64,000 nucleotides of DNA from Amphiduros pacificus (Eukaryota; Annelida; Polychaeta; Phyllodocida; Hesionidae). Below the pieces are notes generated by a model, which saw only the letters and a program-made list of their open reading frames with translations, did not search any database and had not been told where the DNA came from. Each line of letters opens with the position of its first letter. The stretch's first letter is position 1. Below, piece by piece: positions 24,501 through 37,677 of the stretch. The translations under genes and the position numbers were made by a program. The DNA lies in the NCBI GenBank assembly GCA_949316495.1, contig OX439001.1, positions 50,134,556 to 50,198,555 on the forward strand, written 5' to 3'.

Positions 24501-26593
24501 GGCTCTCTGAAAGACCTGATGTAACACCTGGATATGGTGATGTGTATTCAGAGCATGGATCAATAGATCATCCATGATTGTTTCTATACAGGGAATATCT
24601 CCAAAGATCATGTCCATGATTTTCTGGAAGACTTCGGGAGCAGAATTAATTCCCATGGGCATCCTTTTATACTTATACCGGCCAAATGGGGTATTGAAAC
24701 ATGTGAGTGCTTGAGATTATTCACTGAGTGGAATCTGGAAAAATCCCTGTCTTGCATCTAACACAGTGAATATCTTGGAACCAGCTACTCTAGTGGCTAC
24801 ATCTTCAATTGTATTCATTGGATAATGTTCACGTTTAATAGCCAGATTGAGATCTTTAGGATCCATACATATCCTGACTTTGTTTGGTTTGATAACTGTC
24901 ACTAGGCTATTCACCCATTCTGTTGGTTCAGAACACTTCTTAATAATTCCTAGTGATTCCAGTCCGTCTAACTCTTGCTTTACCTTGTCTCTTATAGCTA
25001 CAGGTAAAGTTCTTGGTGGATGGACTACTGGCTTAACATCTGGCTTGAGCTTAATATCATAGGTATACGGTACACATCCTATACCTTCAAATACATCATG
25101 GTACTCATTCATGACATCTTCAATTGTCTCATGAGGTTCAGAAGACACATCCATAGCATGTATTCTTTGTACAAGACCTAATCTCTCACAGTCTCTGTAT
25201 CCCAGAATTCCTGGTACTGGTGAGCCTACCACTTGGAATGTGACTTGGTATCCTACATTCTTGTAATAAGCATATAGCGTTACTTGACCACATGACTGCA
25301 ATCTGCTACCTCCAAATGATCTGATTGTCACATTGCTTGGCTGTAATGGATGTTGTGTTCCAAGTGAGTAATATGTAGCACTACTGATAACATTACACTG
25401 AGCTCCTGTGTCGATTTTCAGAGTAATAACTTTGTTATTTACAGTCAAATCTACCATCCAGTCTGACTGATCAGATAGCTTATTTCCAGAGTCAGAGTCT
25501 ATTGTATCAACAATGAGCATGTCATCCATTTGATCAGTAACATTATCAACATAGTTAGTATACAATGTATTTTGTGCTGGTACATATGCTGGCTGATATG
25601 CACCATAATCATACTCATAATCATAGTCATAATCATAATTCACAGTATGAACACTTGCACCTCTAGCATTAAATGGCTGACCTCTGCCTCTGTTTGAGGG
25701 CTGGTTTTGGTTGAATCCTAGTGGTGTGTTCTTTATGCTACTTCTACACACATTAGCAAAATGATTCATCTTGCCGCATGCTCGACACCTCTTTCCATAA
25801 GCTGGGCACTGTCTCTTTGGGTGTATTTTACCACAATTTCTACAATCAACTCCTTAATTTGTACCTGATGCACCTTGATATGTCCTTGATTGATATGACT
25901 GAGGGGGTGGCTGGTTACCATAGTGACCTGGAGGCTGATTACCTCTCCTGTGACCTTGACCTCTCCAGGGACCTGGATGTTGACCTCTGGCCTGACCTAC
26001 ACCTGCATAGTGTACTTCTGGTGCTTGATCTTCTTTCTTGAAAAAATCCTGTGTTAACTGAGCTGATCTACAGATTTTGATAGTCTTCTCTAGAGTTATC
26101 TCATCTCCCAACTCTAGCAATTTACACTGGACAGCTCTATTTTTCACTCCTGTTGTAATATCATCAGTGACTGCTACATCTTCTAACTGATAACCTGCTA
26201 ATAAAGCCAACTGTTGAATGTCCTCAACAAAATCAATCAATGATTCACCCACTTTCTGTTTCCTCTCTTTGAAGACTTGTCCCTTTGACTTGAAATAGGC
26301 CTCAAACTGATCTTTTACATCATTTACTTTTTCATTATTTTTCCCTTCAGGAAAATCTAGTCTCTTGAAAAGTCTCACACACTGTGGTCCCATCATAGAA
26401 ACCATGGCTCCAACTTGAACCTTTTCATCTTTCTCTGCTAAAGATGATCCCAAATTGTAGAGTTGAAATTGGTCATACCAGTCTTTCCACTCACTGTACA
26501 CATTCCCAGATGTGATGTTCAGAGGCTCTAATGGCTTAAGAAAGTTCATGACTGGTTTCTGGAGCTAGTTTCAGCCTGTGATATCTGACACCA

Positions 26594-26754
26594 TGAAATA
26601 ACTGGACAAACTAGCATGTGGCTGCCATGTTGGATCTGGTTTATTCTGGTTCTGGTTGGGTCTGGGTTGTTCACATACTCACATACAGGAGGCAGCACTG
26701 CAAGGCTCAACAGAGTGACCTAGGCAGTGGCCTGAGATACATACATATATTACA
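26594..26754 (-). repeat. 5' LTR of the Gypsy element
   Basis: This 161-bp repeat is the partner of 21120-21283 and is followed on + by the TSD CGATC (26755-26759). On - the primer-binding site follows directly. Confidence 0.95.
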
Positions 26755-26775
26755 CGATCCAGTATGGCTGGTTGG

Positions 26776-27278
26776 TAGACAATCCTTGTCTAGTGTTCTC
26801 CAATCACCCATCGGCAAAGCCCAGATAGGTGATCTGGAGAGGTCTGAGATTTTTGCTTTTCATGTATAATCTCGTTTAGATGTGATTTTTTAAGTGATAA
26901 GTGATTTGTTTTAGTGATAATTCATATTTTATGTATGATTATGTCTAAAATCTCATAAAAAAGCTTGATTATTCTTTGGATAACATTAAATAAGGAAGAT
27001 ATAAATACTTGATAATAATCGCCAGCTGCAAAAATTGAGTCAAACCCGTTTTAACGGCAGTTGAAACGGGTTCAATTTTGACGTTTAAACGGGTTTACCA
27101 CAGTTTTTGCAGCTGGTGACTTTTTACTTCACTAGAGCTCAATCAACTCCACCAAACTTTTCTTTGGTTGCAGTTGGTAGAGACCATGGACGTTCGACAA
27201 ACCCCTCCAGATCACCTATCTGGGCTTTGCCAATTGGTGATTGGAGAACACTAATCCTTGTCCTATCAAAATTGGACA
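26776..27278. repeat. ~500-bp foldback repeat beside the Gypsy element
   Basis: Arms of about 65 bp are inverted copies: AGTGTTCTCCAATCACC and GGCAAAGCCCAGATAGGTGA at about 26795-26850, complemented at about 27205-27255. A second, inner set of inverted pieces built on AAACCCGTTTTAACGG / GAAACGGGTTCAATTTTG lies at 27030-27105. It resembles a MITE, but no clear target duplication was found and the ends are approximate. Confidence 0.55.
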
Positions 27279-27394
27279 ATCACGGGCCTCTCGTTTAAAT
27301 GAGTTTGTGCAGTTGCTGACTAAACATCATTGATTATTGGAGGATTGCTCTGATTGGTTCACGTAAATATAGAACAGGGAAACCCCTAAAAGTG

Positions 27395-27760
27395 TGACTT
27401 ATTTACAGTGACGTAGGACAGGAATTCGGGCCATAACATACAGGTGTAACACAGGCACCTGCGAGGTGGTTTACTGTCCCTATATGGGACAGGTATTAGT
27501 GTCTAACCTTGGATGAGATAATTTTTATTCCATGGATTAAGTTAATTTTATGAATTTGAGGTGTGGATATTTCTGATCTGTGCAATCCAATCCTTAAATT
27601 CAGTGTTTCAAAACTTAACCTAGCCTTACCTTAATTAATATTTCTGCCCAAATCTGAGATCACTCGCACAAAAATCCAAAAAGCCTGTGATCCAATAGAG
27701 GGAATGATGGAAACTGAGACCCCATTTACTGTCCCAATTTGGGACAGTTAGTAGCGTCTT
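27395..27760. repeat. Dispersed repeat with GTCCC-GGGAC hairpins (second copy at 52.4 kb)
   Basis: CAGTGACGTA, CACCTGCRAGGTGGTTTA and TATTAGTGTCTA segments recur in the same order at 52419-52507. A TTTACTGTCCC-GGGACAG hairpin is present near 27470 and again near 27720. The copies are diverged and no ends were defined. Confidence 0.5.
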
Positions 27761-27948
27761 GCTGTTTGGGGTCATTGGCCATTTTGTTCATTCTAACGGG
27801 GATTTCTGTTCATTGTTTATCTTTTTCCAAACCTGACTTGCTGAATATTAATAATTTGAAATATTGATAAAAACTTATAAAACGTATGAAATATTTTCAT
27901 TTAATTAGATCTATGAAAAGCAAATTTAGATACCCTAGCAAGCAAACT

Positions 27949-27963
27949 CCACCAGAGGGCGAC
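27949..27963 (+). promoter_or_regulatory. CTCF-like motif inside a dispersed repeat
   Basis: The sequence CCACCAGAGGGCGAC fits the published CTCF core (CCASYAGRKGGCRS) except at the last position. It lies in a segment whose inverted homologue, with the same motif, is at 59851-59865. A match to a short motif does not show binding. Confidence 0.35.
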
Positions 27964-28429
27964 CTGGTGAACCTATCACCTGGGAAAAATGGGAACGGGG
28001 AGAGGATAACCAGCATCTTACTCCCAGAGTATACAGCAAATATTCGTTTAAACGGGCATAAGGTTCAGTATACATAATCATGAGGGATTTGTGTTGAAAT
28101 TATAAACGATTTTTTTTGTAATAAGACAACAATTTGGAGTTTATTTTCTAAAATGATTAATTGGGACCAGGTCTAAAAACGAACACTGGTTATTTCCTTT
28201 CCTACATAATCTGAAATATTGAAAACTCTTTATGCGATACAAAATACATATGTGTGTTATATCAAATATATAGATATAATCTCTAAGATTGTTTCCCTTT
28301 ACATTCTATATGTAACAAAGCAGATATGGCAATTTATAGAGCCATGTTTAACATTTTAATATACATATATAAATATATACTACATTTCATTTCAACTTGT
28401 TAATATTTGAACTTGTTTACGCATACGTC

Positions 28430-28432
<3 letters not shown>

Positions 28433-28505
<73 letters not shown>

Positions 28506-28516
28506 TATCAATTATC

Positions 28517-28569
<53 letters not shown>

Positions 28570-28632
28570 AGGATAAATATATATCAATATATATATATAT
28601 AATTAATATGTCTAATTTATATATATATATAT
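28433..28632. repeat. (TA)n microsatellite, interrupted
   Basis: Long TA tracts run 28433-28503 and 28520-28566, with shorter ones to 28632. The stretch 28080-29200 is otherwise very AT-rich and shows no exon; it is the 3' flank of the PNP gene. Confidence 0.9.
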
Positions 28633-29200
28633 AATATATGTTCATCCAATACAATATATGTATTCAACGAATATTTATGTTGGAAACTAATGCCACTGGA
28701 AATGTGACCATAAAATATCTCAATTTACTTCAAGTGAAGTGCATGTAAATGTGGAAGTCAGTAGTTTACAATATCCTTATCGTTAATCTTGAGAGATTGT
28801 TATTGTTACAAAGTACCATGTATGTAATTCAAGAATAATAAAACAGCTAAATATTATATCACATGTATATAATATGATATGTTATTCAAAATATATAGAT
28901 TTATACATAGTTAAATATTATTTAAATATATGAACACGGGAGCTTGAACCAAATTATGGGTGTAACATTTAATAGTATAAAATGTATTTATGTAGTTTAT
29001 AATATAATATCCTATAACTCAAATTTTGCTTTTTTAATGGAAATGTGCATTTGGCTAATACTTTGGTTACCCAGGAAGTAATGCTACAGTCTTTGTGCAC
29101 GCCACACACAGATTGAAATATTATTGTTGCTCCCCATCTCCATGGTCTTTTTCTGATTTTCAACAATCTACAAATATTTATGCTGTCTAGATCATCATCC

Positions 29201-32200
29201 TTAAGTGCTGTTTGATATATCTATCCTTTGGACAATTTGAGCAATGAGTTGTTGCATGTCACTACTCCTCTGTTTACCAACCTCCAGCACCTCCTCAGCA
29301 TTGGCCTTCTCTGAGGAGTCATACTCCATGACCACGGCATTGGTCACCAGGGACATGGCAAAACACTTCATGCCACAATGGTGTGCAGCGAGCACCTCTG
29401 GTACCGTGCTCATGCCTGCCACAGAAAACAATTACACATAATCATCAGATAATGTACAGATGTAGCCTACCAAAATCATATACATGTGAAATGAGCCAAA
29501 AACTGATCTTCGTTAACTATATTTGCATTATATAAAATGCAAAAAAGGTGATTATTGATTATTTTAATGAACAATCATTACAATGGAATCGTTTACTGAA
29601 ATAATTCTGATTTGTTGAACATACCTGTGACATCAGCTCCTAGTAATTTCATCAGCTTGCACTCCGTGACTGTTTCAAAACAAGGTCCTGACTGAACTAT
29701 ATAGACACCTTCATGAACAAAGTCGAAGCCAAGGTCCTTGGCGACCTCCCGGCCTAATTGTCTCAGCTCCTTGTCATACGCCTCGGACATTGCAGGGAAA
29801 CGCGGTCCAAATCTGCAATTTATAGGAGAATCATTCAAATAGAATTTCGATGGCATTTTTATAAAGTTAAGGTTTTGATATTTTGGAGAAAGGTTTTTTA
29901 AAAAAAGAAATAAAACTGTGCTCTTAAAAACGATGCTTTTTACACAAGCATATAGCAGACTTTTCATAAAACGTATCAGATTTGTTTTCACAACGAAATT
30001 GTTATTGCCATTTGTTTATTTTTCTTTCTTATGTCAGTGTCACATCTGAGATGTTTTCAAGATTAACTTGCTGAATATTCTAATGTGGGCACTAAAACCA
30101 CATATATCCACACAAACTGATGACGTTTATCACGTCAAGTGTGTCAATGTTAGGGCATCCAATGCCATGTCCTGCACCGCCCATATTTCAATCTTTCATA
30201 AATGAGTAACTCTGAAAGATCTACGTGACACAGAAAAAAATGGAGAGTGGATTGATAGAAGAGTGTGAACTGGAGATGTTACCTCTCATCATTAGGTCCA
30301 ATGAGCGGATTGAGTCCACAGAGCCCAGGAAGGTTGATGTGGTCCTTGAAGATCATGAGGTCTCCCACGTTGTACTGTGCGTTGATACCGCCGGCGGCAT
30401 TCGTGGCCACGAGAACGCTAGCACCCATCAGCTTCATCACCCGCACCGGAAAGACCACCTACATAACACCAACAACCATCCTCACTCATGTCACCAATAA
30501 ATAACTCAACACAACTACTTAAATGTATTTTATGTTTTACAGTGTGGAGTTTTCCTTTGCAAAACAAAACAAAACAAAACAAAAATAAATAAATAAATAA
30601 ATAAATTTGTAATCCGCCAATGAGATGTGTAATTTAGTCTTATTCATATTCTCTATGGATGCATGTATTTCATACCTTCCAAATAGGGTATCCTTCATAC
30701 ATGTGAACCCTGCCCTGCATGCAAACACAGCATTTGTCCCCTAGCATTCCGAATACAAGTTTGCCTTTGTGACCAGGAGCTGCAAAGATATAACATGAGA
30801 AGGCATTTTAATATATATTAATTAATGTATGGGGTGAGGTACTAACGACTGTTATGTTAGTGTAACCGATATATAATTTAAAATTTAAAGTTCAAACTGC
30901 ATCTAATTCTTATTTAATCGGTCTGGGATAGTTATCACAATGTTGGAGTGGGAGCGTTATGTCAACATTCTAGGACACCCTGCCATTAATGTCTGTACCG
31001 AAAAAACATTATGACAACCTTCTCGGACAGAATTCCTTATGATAATATCACTTTTAAGCAAATGGGGCGAGGGGATGTGGTGTTCAAAAGCAAAACGCGA
31101 AACGCGAAGTTTTCTTTCAAAACAATCCTCAATTTATTTAACTGAGATTGGTTGGGCGTGATGAGATAATCCGACGGGGAAATCACGATTAATCATAAGC
31201 TGATAACAGATTGTGGGTTGTTTACTGTCCTGCACTCCTTCGTTACATATATATATATATATATATATATATCAGAAGTGATATAATAGTTATGAGTTGA
31301 TACTATAATTCACACACATGATATTGATAATAGCTTTCACTGAAATGTTCATCCACATAAAATCAATATTGATAAAGGCTATAGCAAGTGAGATGTATGA
31401 CTCCTCCACAAGCTATTGATTTTATTTCGCCACGCATAGCAACTTATCTATGTTCATATCTAAAGATTAGATAAGCATATCGCAACTGCGATCTCCCAAC
31501 AAAGATAAAACCTGTTTATCGCATACTTGTGGTATTGAAAATACTTTTGCCTTCTCTCTAATCACTAAAATCCAGACAAGGTCAAAGAGGTATGAAGATA
31601 AAATAACACGACGTTTTGTTTGTCATACTGGAATTTTCTCCAAATGTGGCAATTATTTTGTGTATATCTTTACACATGTACACGCATATTGTTATTTAAA
31701 TAGCAATCAGTTGTAAAAAGTGAATGGTTTGGTTACCCTCTGAATGCACCTTCTAATGTCCACATAAGTTTGTGCCAAATTGTTATCAAAACATATGAAT
31801 GACTAATCCATCGTAATCTAACGTAAATTGTTTACAAACTATATGCGTTCACAACACCTTTAATGGAGGTATTGTTATTTCGTCAGAACAATTTCTAGCA
31901 ACATTTGGAGGTCACAACTAAATCTTTTATTGTTGTTGAACCAATGCAAACTTGCATATCAGATTTTAGAACATTTGTTAAGAAAACGCATTTATATGGG
32001 ACATAAAATGAAAATGATTTGAAAATTGACCAATGGAACATTATACATTCCATAAATATCGACTCAGTACAAAGTGCTGATCAAGTTTTCTTTAAGGTGT
32101 ACATATACGTTTTGCACCACCTTATATCTGCCAGTCATAAGTGCATTGGTACTAGATCAATCTTACCATGGTCATAACCCTAAACGTCAAAATCTGATAC

Positions 32201-35020
32201 AGTATTGTATAGTGTTACAATCATGTGATGTTTATATGATCATTTGACCCTAATACGATCATCAAAACACTTCATTTTTTGTATAGGAAACCTAATCCTA
32301 TATATATCGCTTAAGTACCTTTTTGAACAAGTGATGTGAAGGTGGCTTTTTGTATCAACATAATATTGATCAGAAATGCTTAACATTATATAATTAAGCT
32401 GTTTATGCACGAACGGTTCGTTAAGTCTTCGGCAATTTAATGTAAAAAATAGAGAGTTCACAAATTATAAACATGTTTCTTTCCCACCCTGCATTTCTTA
32501 TGTAATTAAAAAAATAAACAAGAAACATTAAGAGGTTTTTAACAGAAAATGATTAAAAAGAACCAATCAAGCTTTAGTGGACCACACTATTAAAGGTTAA
32601 ATAGTTTACATTGAGTTTTTTTCATGCATCAACATGCAGTGCGTTGTGCCTGGTGGTCAGATATCATCCATAAGTGATATAACTGCTGGAGTACCACAAG
32701 GTTCTGTATTGATTCCTTATATATATATTAATGGTATATCAGATGAACTTTAATCTAATATCTAACTTTTACTGATTGAATTTTTCATTTTATCAGGTAA
32801 GGCAAGACAAGGCAAGATTCACTCTGTGATAAACTATGTTTATAATGATCTCAATATACTTATCTATCGACATACACAATGATAGCTTGTATCATTTATT
32901 ACAAAAGAAATAGTTGCTACATTATTCTCCAGGAAAAGAAATCAAAAAGATCTACCACCTATGAATATTGGTGATACCACCTTAACAAACATTCTGTGTC
33001 ACATGCATCTTGGTGTCATCTTGGCAAGTAATATGGACCGACCATACCAATGTTAACATTTCAAAATGTATATAGGTAATTAGGCATTATTTGAGTCAAA
33101 CAACCAAATCCACAAAATCAAAATGTCCTTTAAAGTGGCAGTTTTTACCTTTAAACTTCTATTCGCCTAAATTAGATTATTCTTGAACAATAAGCAATTT
33201 GAACATTAAGCAAATTTTTTTCTATGTTGAGTTGAAAAAGAAGATGTAATAGATATCGATGAATACTTAAAAAAAAGTGAGTCACCACCTCACAAGCTAC
33301 ATCGAATATATATAATGTTATTTGTATACGAATTTAGTCAGTAGTCAAAAAGATTTGATAATTGATAATAACTGGTCTAGTCTCATAAACTACATAACAG
33401 CGTGTAATTGTACTGCTTTTGTATCTTAATGCTTTGTTTGACCTCACTGTGAACTTGGGCCATTTTGTTGCACATGGTGAATAGCAGTAAGAATAATAGG
33501 TGCAATAGAATTTGATTACATCAATAAAGAGATTACTCTCCTAAGCAGATTTTGGGTTTATGATGTTATATTTTGTGACTCTAAGTTGTCATGCAGAGTA
33601 TAAAGAGGAAAGTGGAATGAAAACATCTATTGAAATGGAGTCTTAAAAGTCAACTCTGTATGGCGTCAAAGGGGACAATTTGGCTTTATATCACATGGAA
33701 ATGCAATCAGGTTTCAATCAAGAATAACCTGATTATGTTTGGTGTATCCAGCAAACTATCTCATATAATTGTCTATTACTATCACAAAATTATCAGCACC
33801 ATTGTTGGCTCTGACCGGTCATCTGCACTTAAAATCATACTCAAAGAGGGAATACACTGATGACATCAATCCAGATCTCAATAAATGGCACACAAAGCTA
33901 CTTTTGGTGATAAATAAACAAACTAACACTGAACCAGCCCAAAATATAATATCCAAGATGTTACTCCAAGGAGATAGATACCGTCTGCTTTCTTCTACAA
34001 TTATATCGGCCATCTACTTTTGGGAGTTCATATTTCAAATATATTGCTTAAAGTCAGACTGTTTAAATTTTTTATGTCATTATGAAAAACAATATAGTGT
34101 TACAGTATACCGTAGTAAAGGGCAAATAACCACATTAGTTAAATTGATAATAGAGATAATTTATAAACTTTGGATTTGTATAACAGTCCTCGGGTCCAAA
34201 ACCTTATATATATATATTCAAGGGATATGAAATATACAATAGGAAGTCTTGAATGAGGAAGTTTTGGAAATCAAAATTGTAATATAGGGATTTTACAGCA
34301 CGGATATATATAAACTTAGTCATGATAAATTACTTTAAAAATCCCGTTATAAATTTACGGGAAATTATACACAAATGACTAGTTTTGCTATTACTTTTGA
34401 ATGGTAAAATATAGATTGCAATGGATTCATGTTATATGTATCTTGTCGATAAATAATTAATTGGGGAATTAACCTAAATCAAAACAACAATTATTGATGC
34501 TCGGCATCCGATATAAATAAGCCCACTAAACCATGTCAAAATGTACAACTATAGGGATGACATTCTTTTTTAATTTAACAGAAGGTTTTAAGCAATAAAA
34601 TGTGAATCCTATCGCGTACGAACCTTATTTCATGGCCTGAGTGTTCATAGTACGTTCCCTACCACCAGGGAAAGGAGGGAGGAGTGAAGCTCAGTCAACC
34701 CTGGATCTAATATTATAGTTTGATTCTTACCCGTGCTGACAGCGAAGTTTGGGATGTCATGATAGTCAAAGCTTTCAGTGTCTTTCAGCATATCGACGAG
34801 ACCTCCCAGTCCGGACCCGCATATAATACCGATCTCAGGCACATGCTTCGTGTGAGCGAGCAGGTAATCTGCTGTCCTCTTGGCTTCTTCGTAGGACCTT
34901 AAACACACACAACATGCCACATTCAAATGCAATCATCAACTCATGAAGGCAAACAGATGAAAAGGTCATGCTTCTTGTTTCTTACCCCGATGAGGGAGAG
35001 AGTTGACCTTCCTTCGCCAT
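29201..35020 (-). CDS. PNP: Purine nucleoside phosphorylase, complete, six exons
   Basis: Exons on -: 35020-34986 (ATG), 34897-34731, 30779-30676, 30458-30283, 29812-29625 and 29415-29201 (TAA). All junction phases agree, giving about 294 residues against 289 in human. PNP splits inosine and guanosine with phosphate to base plus ribose-1-phosphate in purine salvage, in the cytosol. Visible family landmarks, in order: phosphate loop [81 protein letters not shown] and [11 protein letters not shown]. The Glu and Asn that read 6-oxopurines are kept. The usual ANHEEV His, which contacts the ribose 5'-OH in human PNP, is Ala here (ANAEEV). Exon 1 is short (11 codons, [11 protein letters not shown]) and least certain; exon 2 uses a TTTAAG acceptor. 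The 3.9-kb intron 2 holds a LINE scrap. Confidence 0.93.
30560..30606. repeat. (AAAAC)n(AAAT)n simple repeat in a PNP intron
   Basis: A run of AAAAC units changes into AAAT units within the intron between exons 3 and 4. It resembles an element's A-rich tail, but no body is recognisable beside it. Confidence 0.8.
32630..33180 (+). mobile_element. LINE reverse-transcriptase fragment in PNP intron 2
   Basis: The frame at 32637-32752 reads [11 protein letters not shown] followed by YINGISDEL, the GVPQGS block and palm edge of non-LTR reverse transcriptases. After a gap, 32905-33050 reads [10 protein letters not shown] then [12 protein letters not shown], matching the later FSRKR and HKHLGV blocks. 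The catalytic YADD segment between them is not found. Stops and frame changes show that it is a dead, 5'-truncated piece, opposite in strand to PNP. Confidence 0.75.
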
Positions 35021-35269
35021 TTGAAAAAAAAAATGTCACTAAACTATTCAATGAAAGATGTAATGAGCCCGGGGTAATGAGTCAAGCGAAACTATCATAT
35101 ATGAAAACGAGGCTTAACTCTATGATGCGATGGTATCTCGGGTGACAATAATAACGAGAATAGAATGCAATGTATACCTGGAAATTAATTAGAAAGGGAT
35201 TAATTGGCAGTGCCACATGCAGAGATGCGACCGGATGAATGAAGCTTTTTTTGGTTATTAAATTGATTA
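35021..35269. other. Upstream flank of PNP
   Basis: This is the likely 5' untranslated or promoter region on -. It has an A/T run directly before the ATG. I see no TATA box or other element I would defend, and no coding segment. Confidence 0.4.
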
Positions 35270-35760
35270 AGGTTTTACTTCATTAAACATAAATGAAATG
35301 AGGTTTTCAAGCACTTGTTCCTTAATTGTATAATATAAATGTTTATACCCCACACTTTGCGATCAAATGTTATTACCCATCACATTTCCCGTACATAAAT
35401 ATTAGTGCCATTTGAAAGTGGATGAGTCTTTTGCTAAAACCCAAATCACACGCTTACAGAGCTCTGTTTGCCCATTACTGTTTGTCCATTGGTACAGGCC
35501 TAACACCCTGACAGACCATTTTAGAGGTCACATACTTGTATATATGTGACCACTCAGTGGTCACAAGAGTACAGCCAGTACTTGACACGTTCAGCATCGC
35601 ACAGTAACCATAGCAGGTGTATTTTGGTCGATTTCAGGGAGATAACATGTTTGAGTCACAGCTTCATGTCCACATATCATTGAAACAAACCTCACATCTC
35701 TATAAAATTGCATGTGTCCCCTGTTATTTCATGAAAGCTTTAAATCAGGCCACAGCCAAT
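35270..35760. repeat. Dispersed repeat family A, copy 1
   Basis: Segments shared in order with 42096-42640 include TTATACCC-ACTTTG-GATCAAAT, TTATTACCCATCA-ATTTCCC, CAGGTGTATTTTGGTCGATTTCAG and CATGAAAGCTTTAA. About 75% identity is my by-eye impression. No protein is visible. It contains a local inverted repeat (TGTGACCACTCAGTGGTCACA, near 35546). Confidence 0.65.
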
Positions 35761-35858
35761 TTTACAGAGAAGACTCATCAAAAGACACAGGAACTGGGGC
35801 AACATGATGGGTAATAATATTTTAGTACAATATTTATATCATGTAAGAGTAAAAATTT

Positions 35859-35973
<115 letters not shown>

Positions 35974-36925
35974 TATTTGATTGAGGATATTTTCTGGCAT
36001 TCCACATCTTTTGTAGAGCCTATCTGATCGTGTCTCATGGTCTGATAAAGAATAAAAGGGCATGCTGCTAAAGTCAGACAACAACCCTTGTGGCGATATG
36101 GTGTCAAATTCTTAATACTTTGTGACAAAATTCTCTTGGAGTGTTATATCATATAACACCGCCAGCAACATGGCAACTCATGATATTTTCATATAGGCTG
36201 GGTGTCTGCATTTTTACTCTACCTTACATGTACAATCAATCCTTTACACAATGAAAGGATTGTCTTCCTGTGTTAAACAGAGTAACCTTTTTTTGTATAA
36301 CTTCCTCAAAGATTAACTATTCTTTTTTTTGATCAAATTATATCAGAACTGCGTTGTTATAAGCGGTTGCATATCGTGGAAATTGTTATGCAAATAGTTA
36401 AAATCCTAACAGTAAAATCCCCCCCCCCCCGAATTATACAGATTGTGGCTGTTCATTGTGGCACTGATGATTGACAGGATAATCTCCACATACACCGAAT
36501 AAATTGAGTTTATCACAGAGAGTTCATTGTCATGTGTCATCTTTATAGACTCAGAGTTTAATGTTCCAGCTTCATTATATACCAGTCGATCCTGTAAATG
36601 GATTGTTAAATTGTTTCAATGTATCAGGTTAACCCCTTGTGGCCCTGCTTAAACAATCTCAAGTGTCTCGTTATCTCACCAACACTTCTCATATCTGCGG
36701 TTCATTTATCATGTTGTTGTGTCTGATAAATATTGCAATGCGTGGTTATCCTTGTTAGCCAACAAAACTATACCCAGTATGAACAAGAAAGTAATTTAAA
36801 GATAAACTACTTCGCATTTTGAAGAGTTTATGTCTACATTGAGTGCAATAAAAAATAATAGTATGGTTGAATAATGTTGATTTGTTTAAATAACATAAAA
36901 AATTAGTACAGCATATAGGAATTGA
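35974..36925. other. Gene-free stretch
   Basis: No exon, defined element or array is seen. A C11 run lies at about 36419-36430. Confidence 0.5.
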
Positions 36926-36985
36926 GCCCCAGGTCTCCCGGGCCTCTCAGGCCGCCCGCGGATGCCATACCGGTAAGCCACGACT
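36926..36985 (-). repeat. tRNA-like SINE head, degenerate
   Basis: On - the sequence has GTGGCTTACCGGTATGGC (box A-like) and, about 30 bp on, GGGCTCAATTCC (box B-like). It resembles the head of a tRNA-derived SINE rather than a working tRNA gene. No tail or target duplication was found. Confidence 0.35.
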
Positions 36986-37149
36986 CTTATTAGGAAACAA
37001 CGTAGAGTGCATAAGAATCTCTAACATGGACTTATAATCGCTACCCTGGAAGCAAATGTGGCTCTCTATGTTGATAGAGGGGATCTCAAAATATTATCTT
37101 GACCACACGTCCCAAAAGGTTATCAAAAGTCGAGGTCTGTATCATCATT

Positions 37150-37262
37150 TTGATATAAAGCAAGAGGAAGATCACCAGTTACCCTTCGAAAAGAGTAAGG
37201 CATTGAGTCCCAGTGACAGGCTTCTGCCTTACCTAATATGGCCTAAACAATGTTGAAAAGGT
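37150..37262 (-). repeat. Dispersed repeat family B, copy 1
   Basis: On - the sequence CAGAAGCCTGTCACTGGGACTCAATGCC with CTTTTCGAAG and GATCTTCC matches 55750-55850 (+) and 42650-42710 (+). The last of these is joined to a family A copy, so B may be the 3' part of A. Confidence 0.6.
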
Positions 37263-37479
37263 CGTTTATAACAAAATATGAAAGTTGAATTGCACTGGAA
37301 TTGTACTGGAATTGTAATGAGAGCCGGACCGGCAACCAAAAGACACATAGCAGAAATCAGATTTATATCCTGTATTCACCATGCACATGCAAATTATGCA
37401 TAGACGGGCCGGTCTGACACATAAAATCCCAGACTCCACAATGTGGGACACAAAAATAGGCTTTTAGATGGTATGTCTT

Positions 37480-37481
<2 letters not shown>

Positions 37482-37574
<93 letters not shown>

Positions 37575-37586
37575 GGCCTATTTTTG

Positions 37587-37677
<91 letters not shown>

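Larger units (their letters stand above)
21120..26754 (-). mobile_element. Ty3/Gypsy LTR retrotransposon, young but broken
   Basis: The element lies on - and is flanked by CGATC target duplications (21115-21119, 26755-26759). Parts in element order: 5' LTR (right), primer site starting TGGTGTCAGA, gag, zinc knuckles, aspartic protease with a DTGAQC site, reverse transcriptase, RNase H, integrase with a zinc-binding region and core, a Pro/Gln-rich C-terminal extension, a purine tract beside the 3' LTR, and the 3' LTR (left). Approximate spans are gag 25.8-26.5 kb, protease near 25.4 kb, reverse transcriptase 24.3-25.0 kb, RNase H 23.7-24.2 kb and integrase 22.6-23.5 kb. No envelope is seen. 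The coding part is broken by about three interruptions, one of which may be the gag-pol recoding this family uses. The near-identical LTRs mean a recent insertion. Confidence 0.95.

Noticed and set aside
23330-25062. Short + frames within 23.3-25.1 kb
   Set aside because: They are antisense shadows of the Gypsy element's polymerase region.
30225-30504. Frames on + at 30225-30504
   Set aside because: They are antisense to PNP exon 4, which has the NAAGG and DHINLPG landmarks on -.
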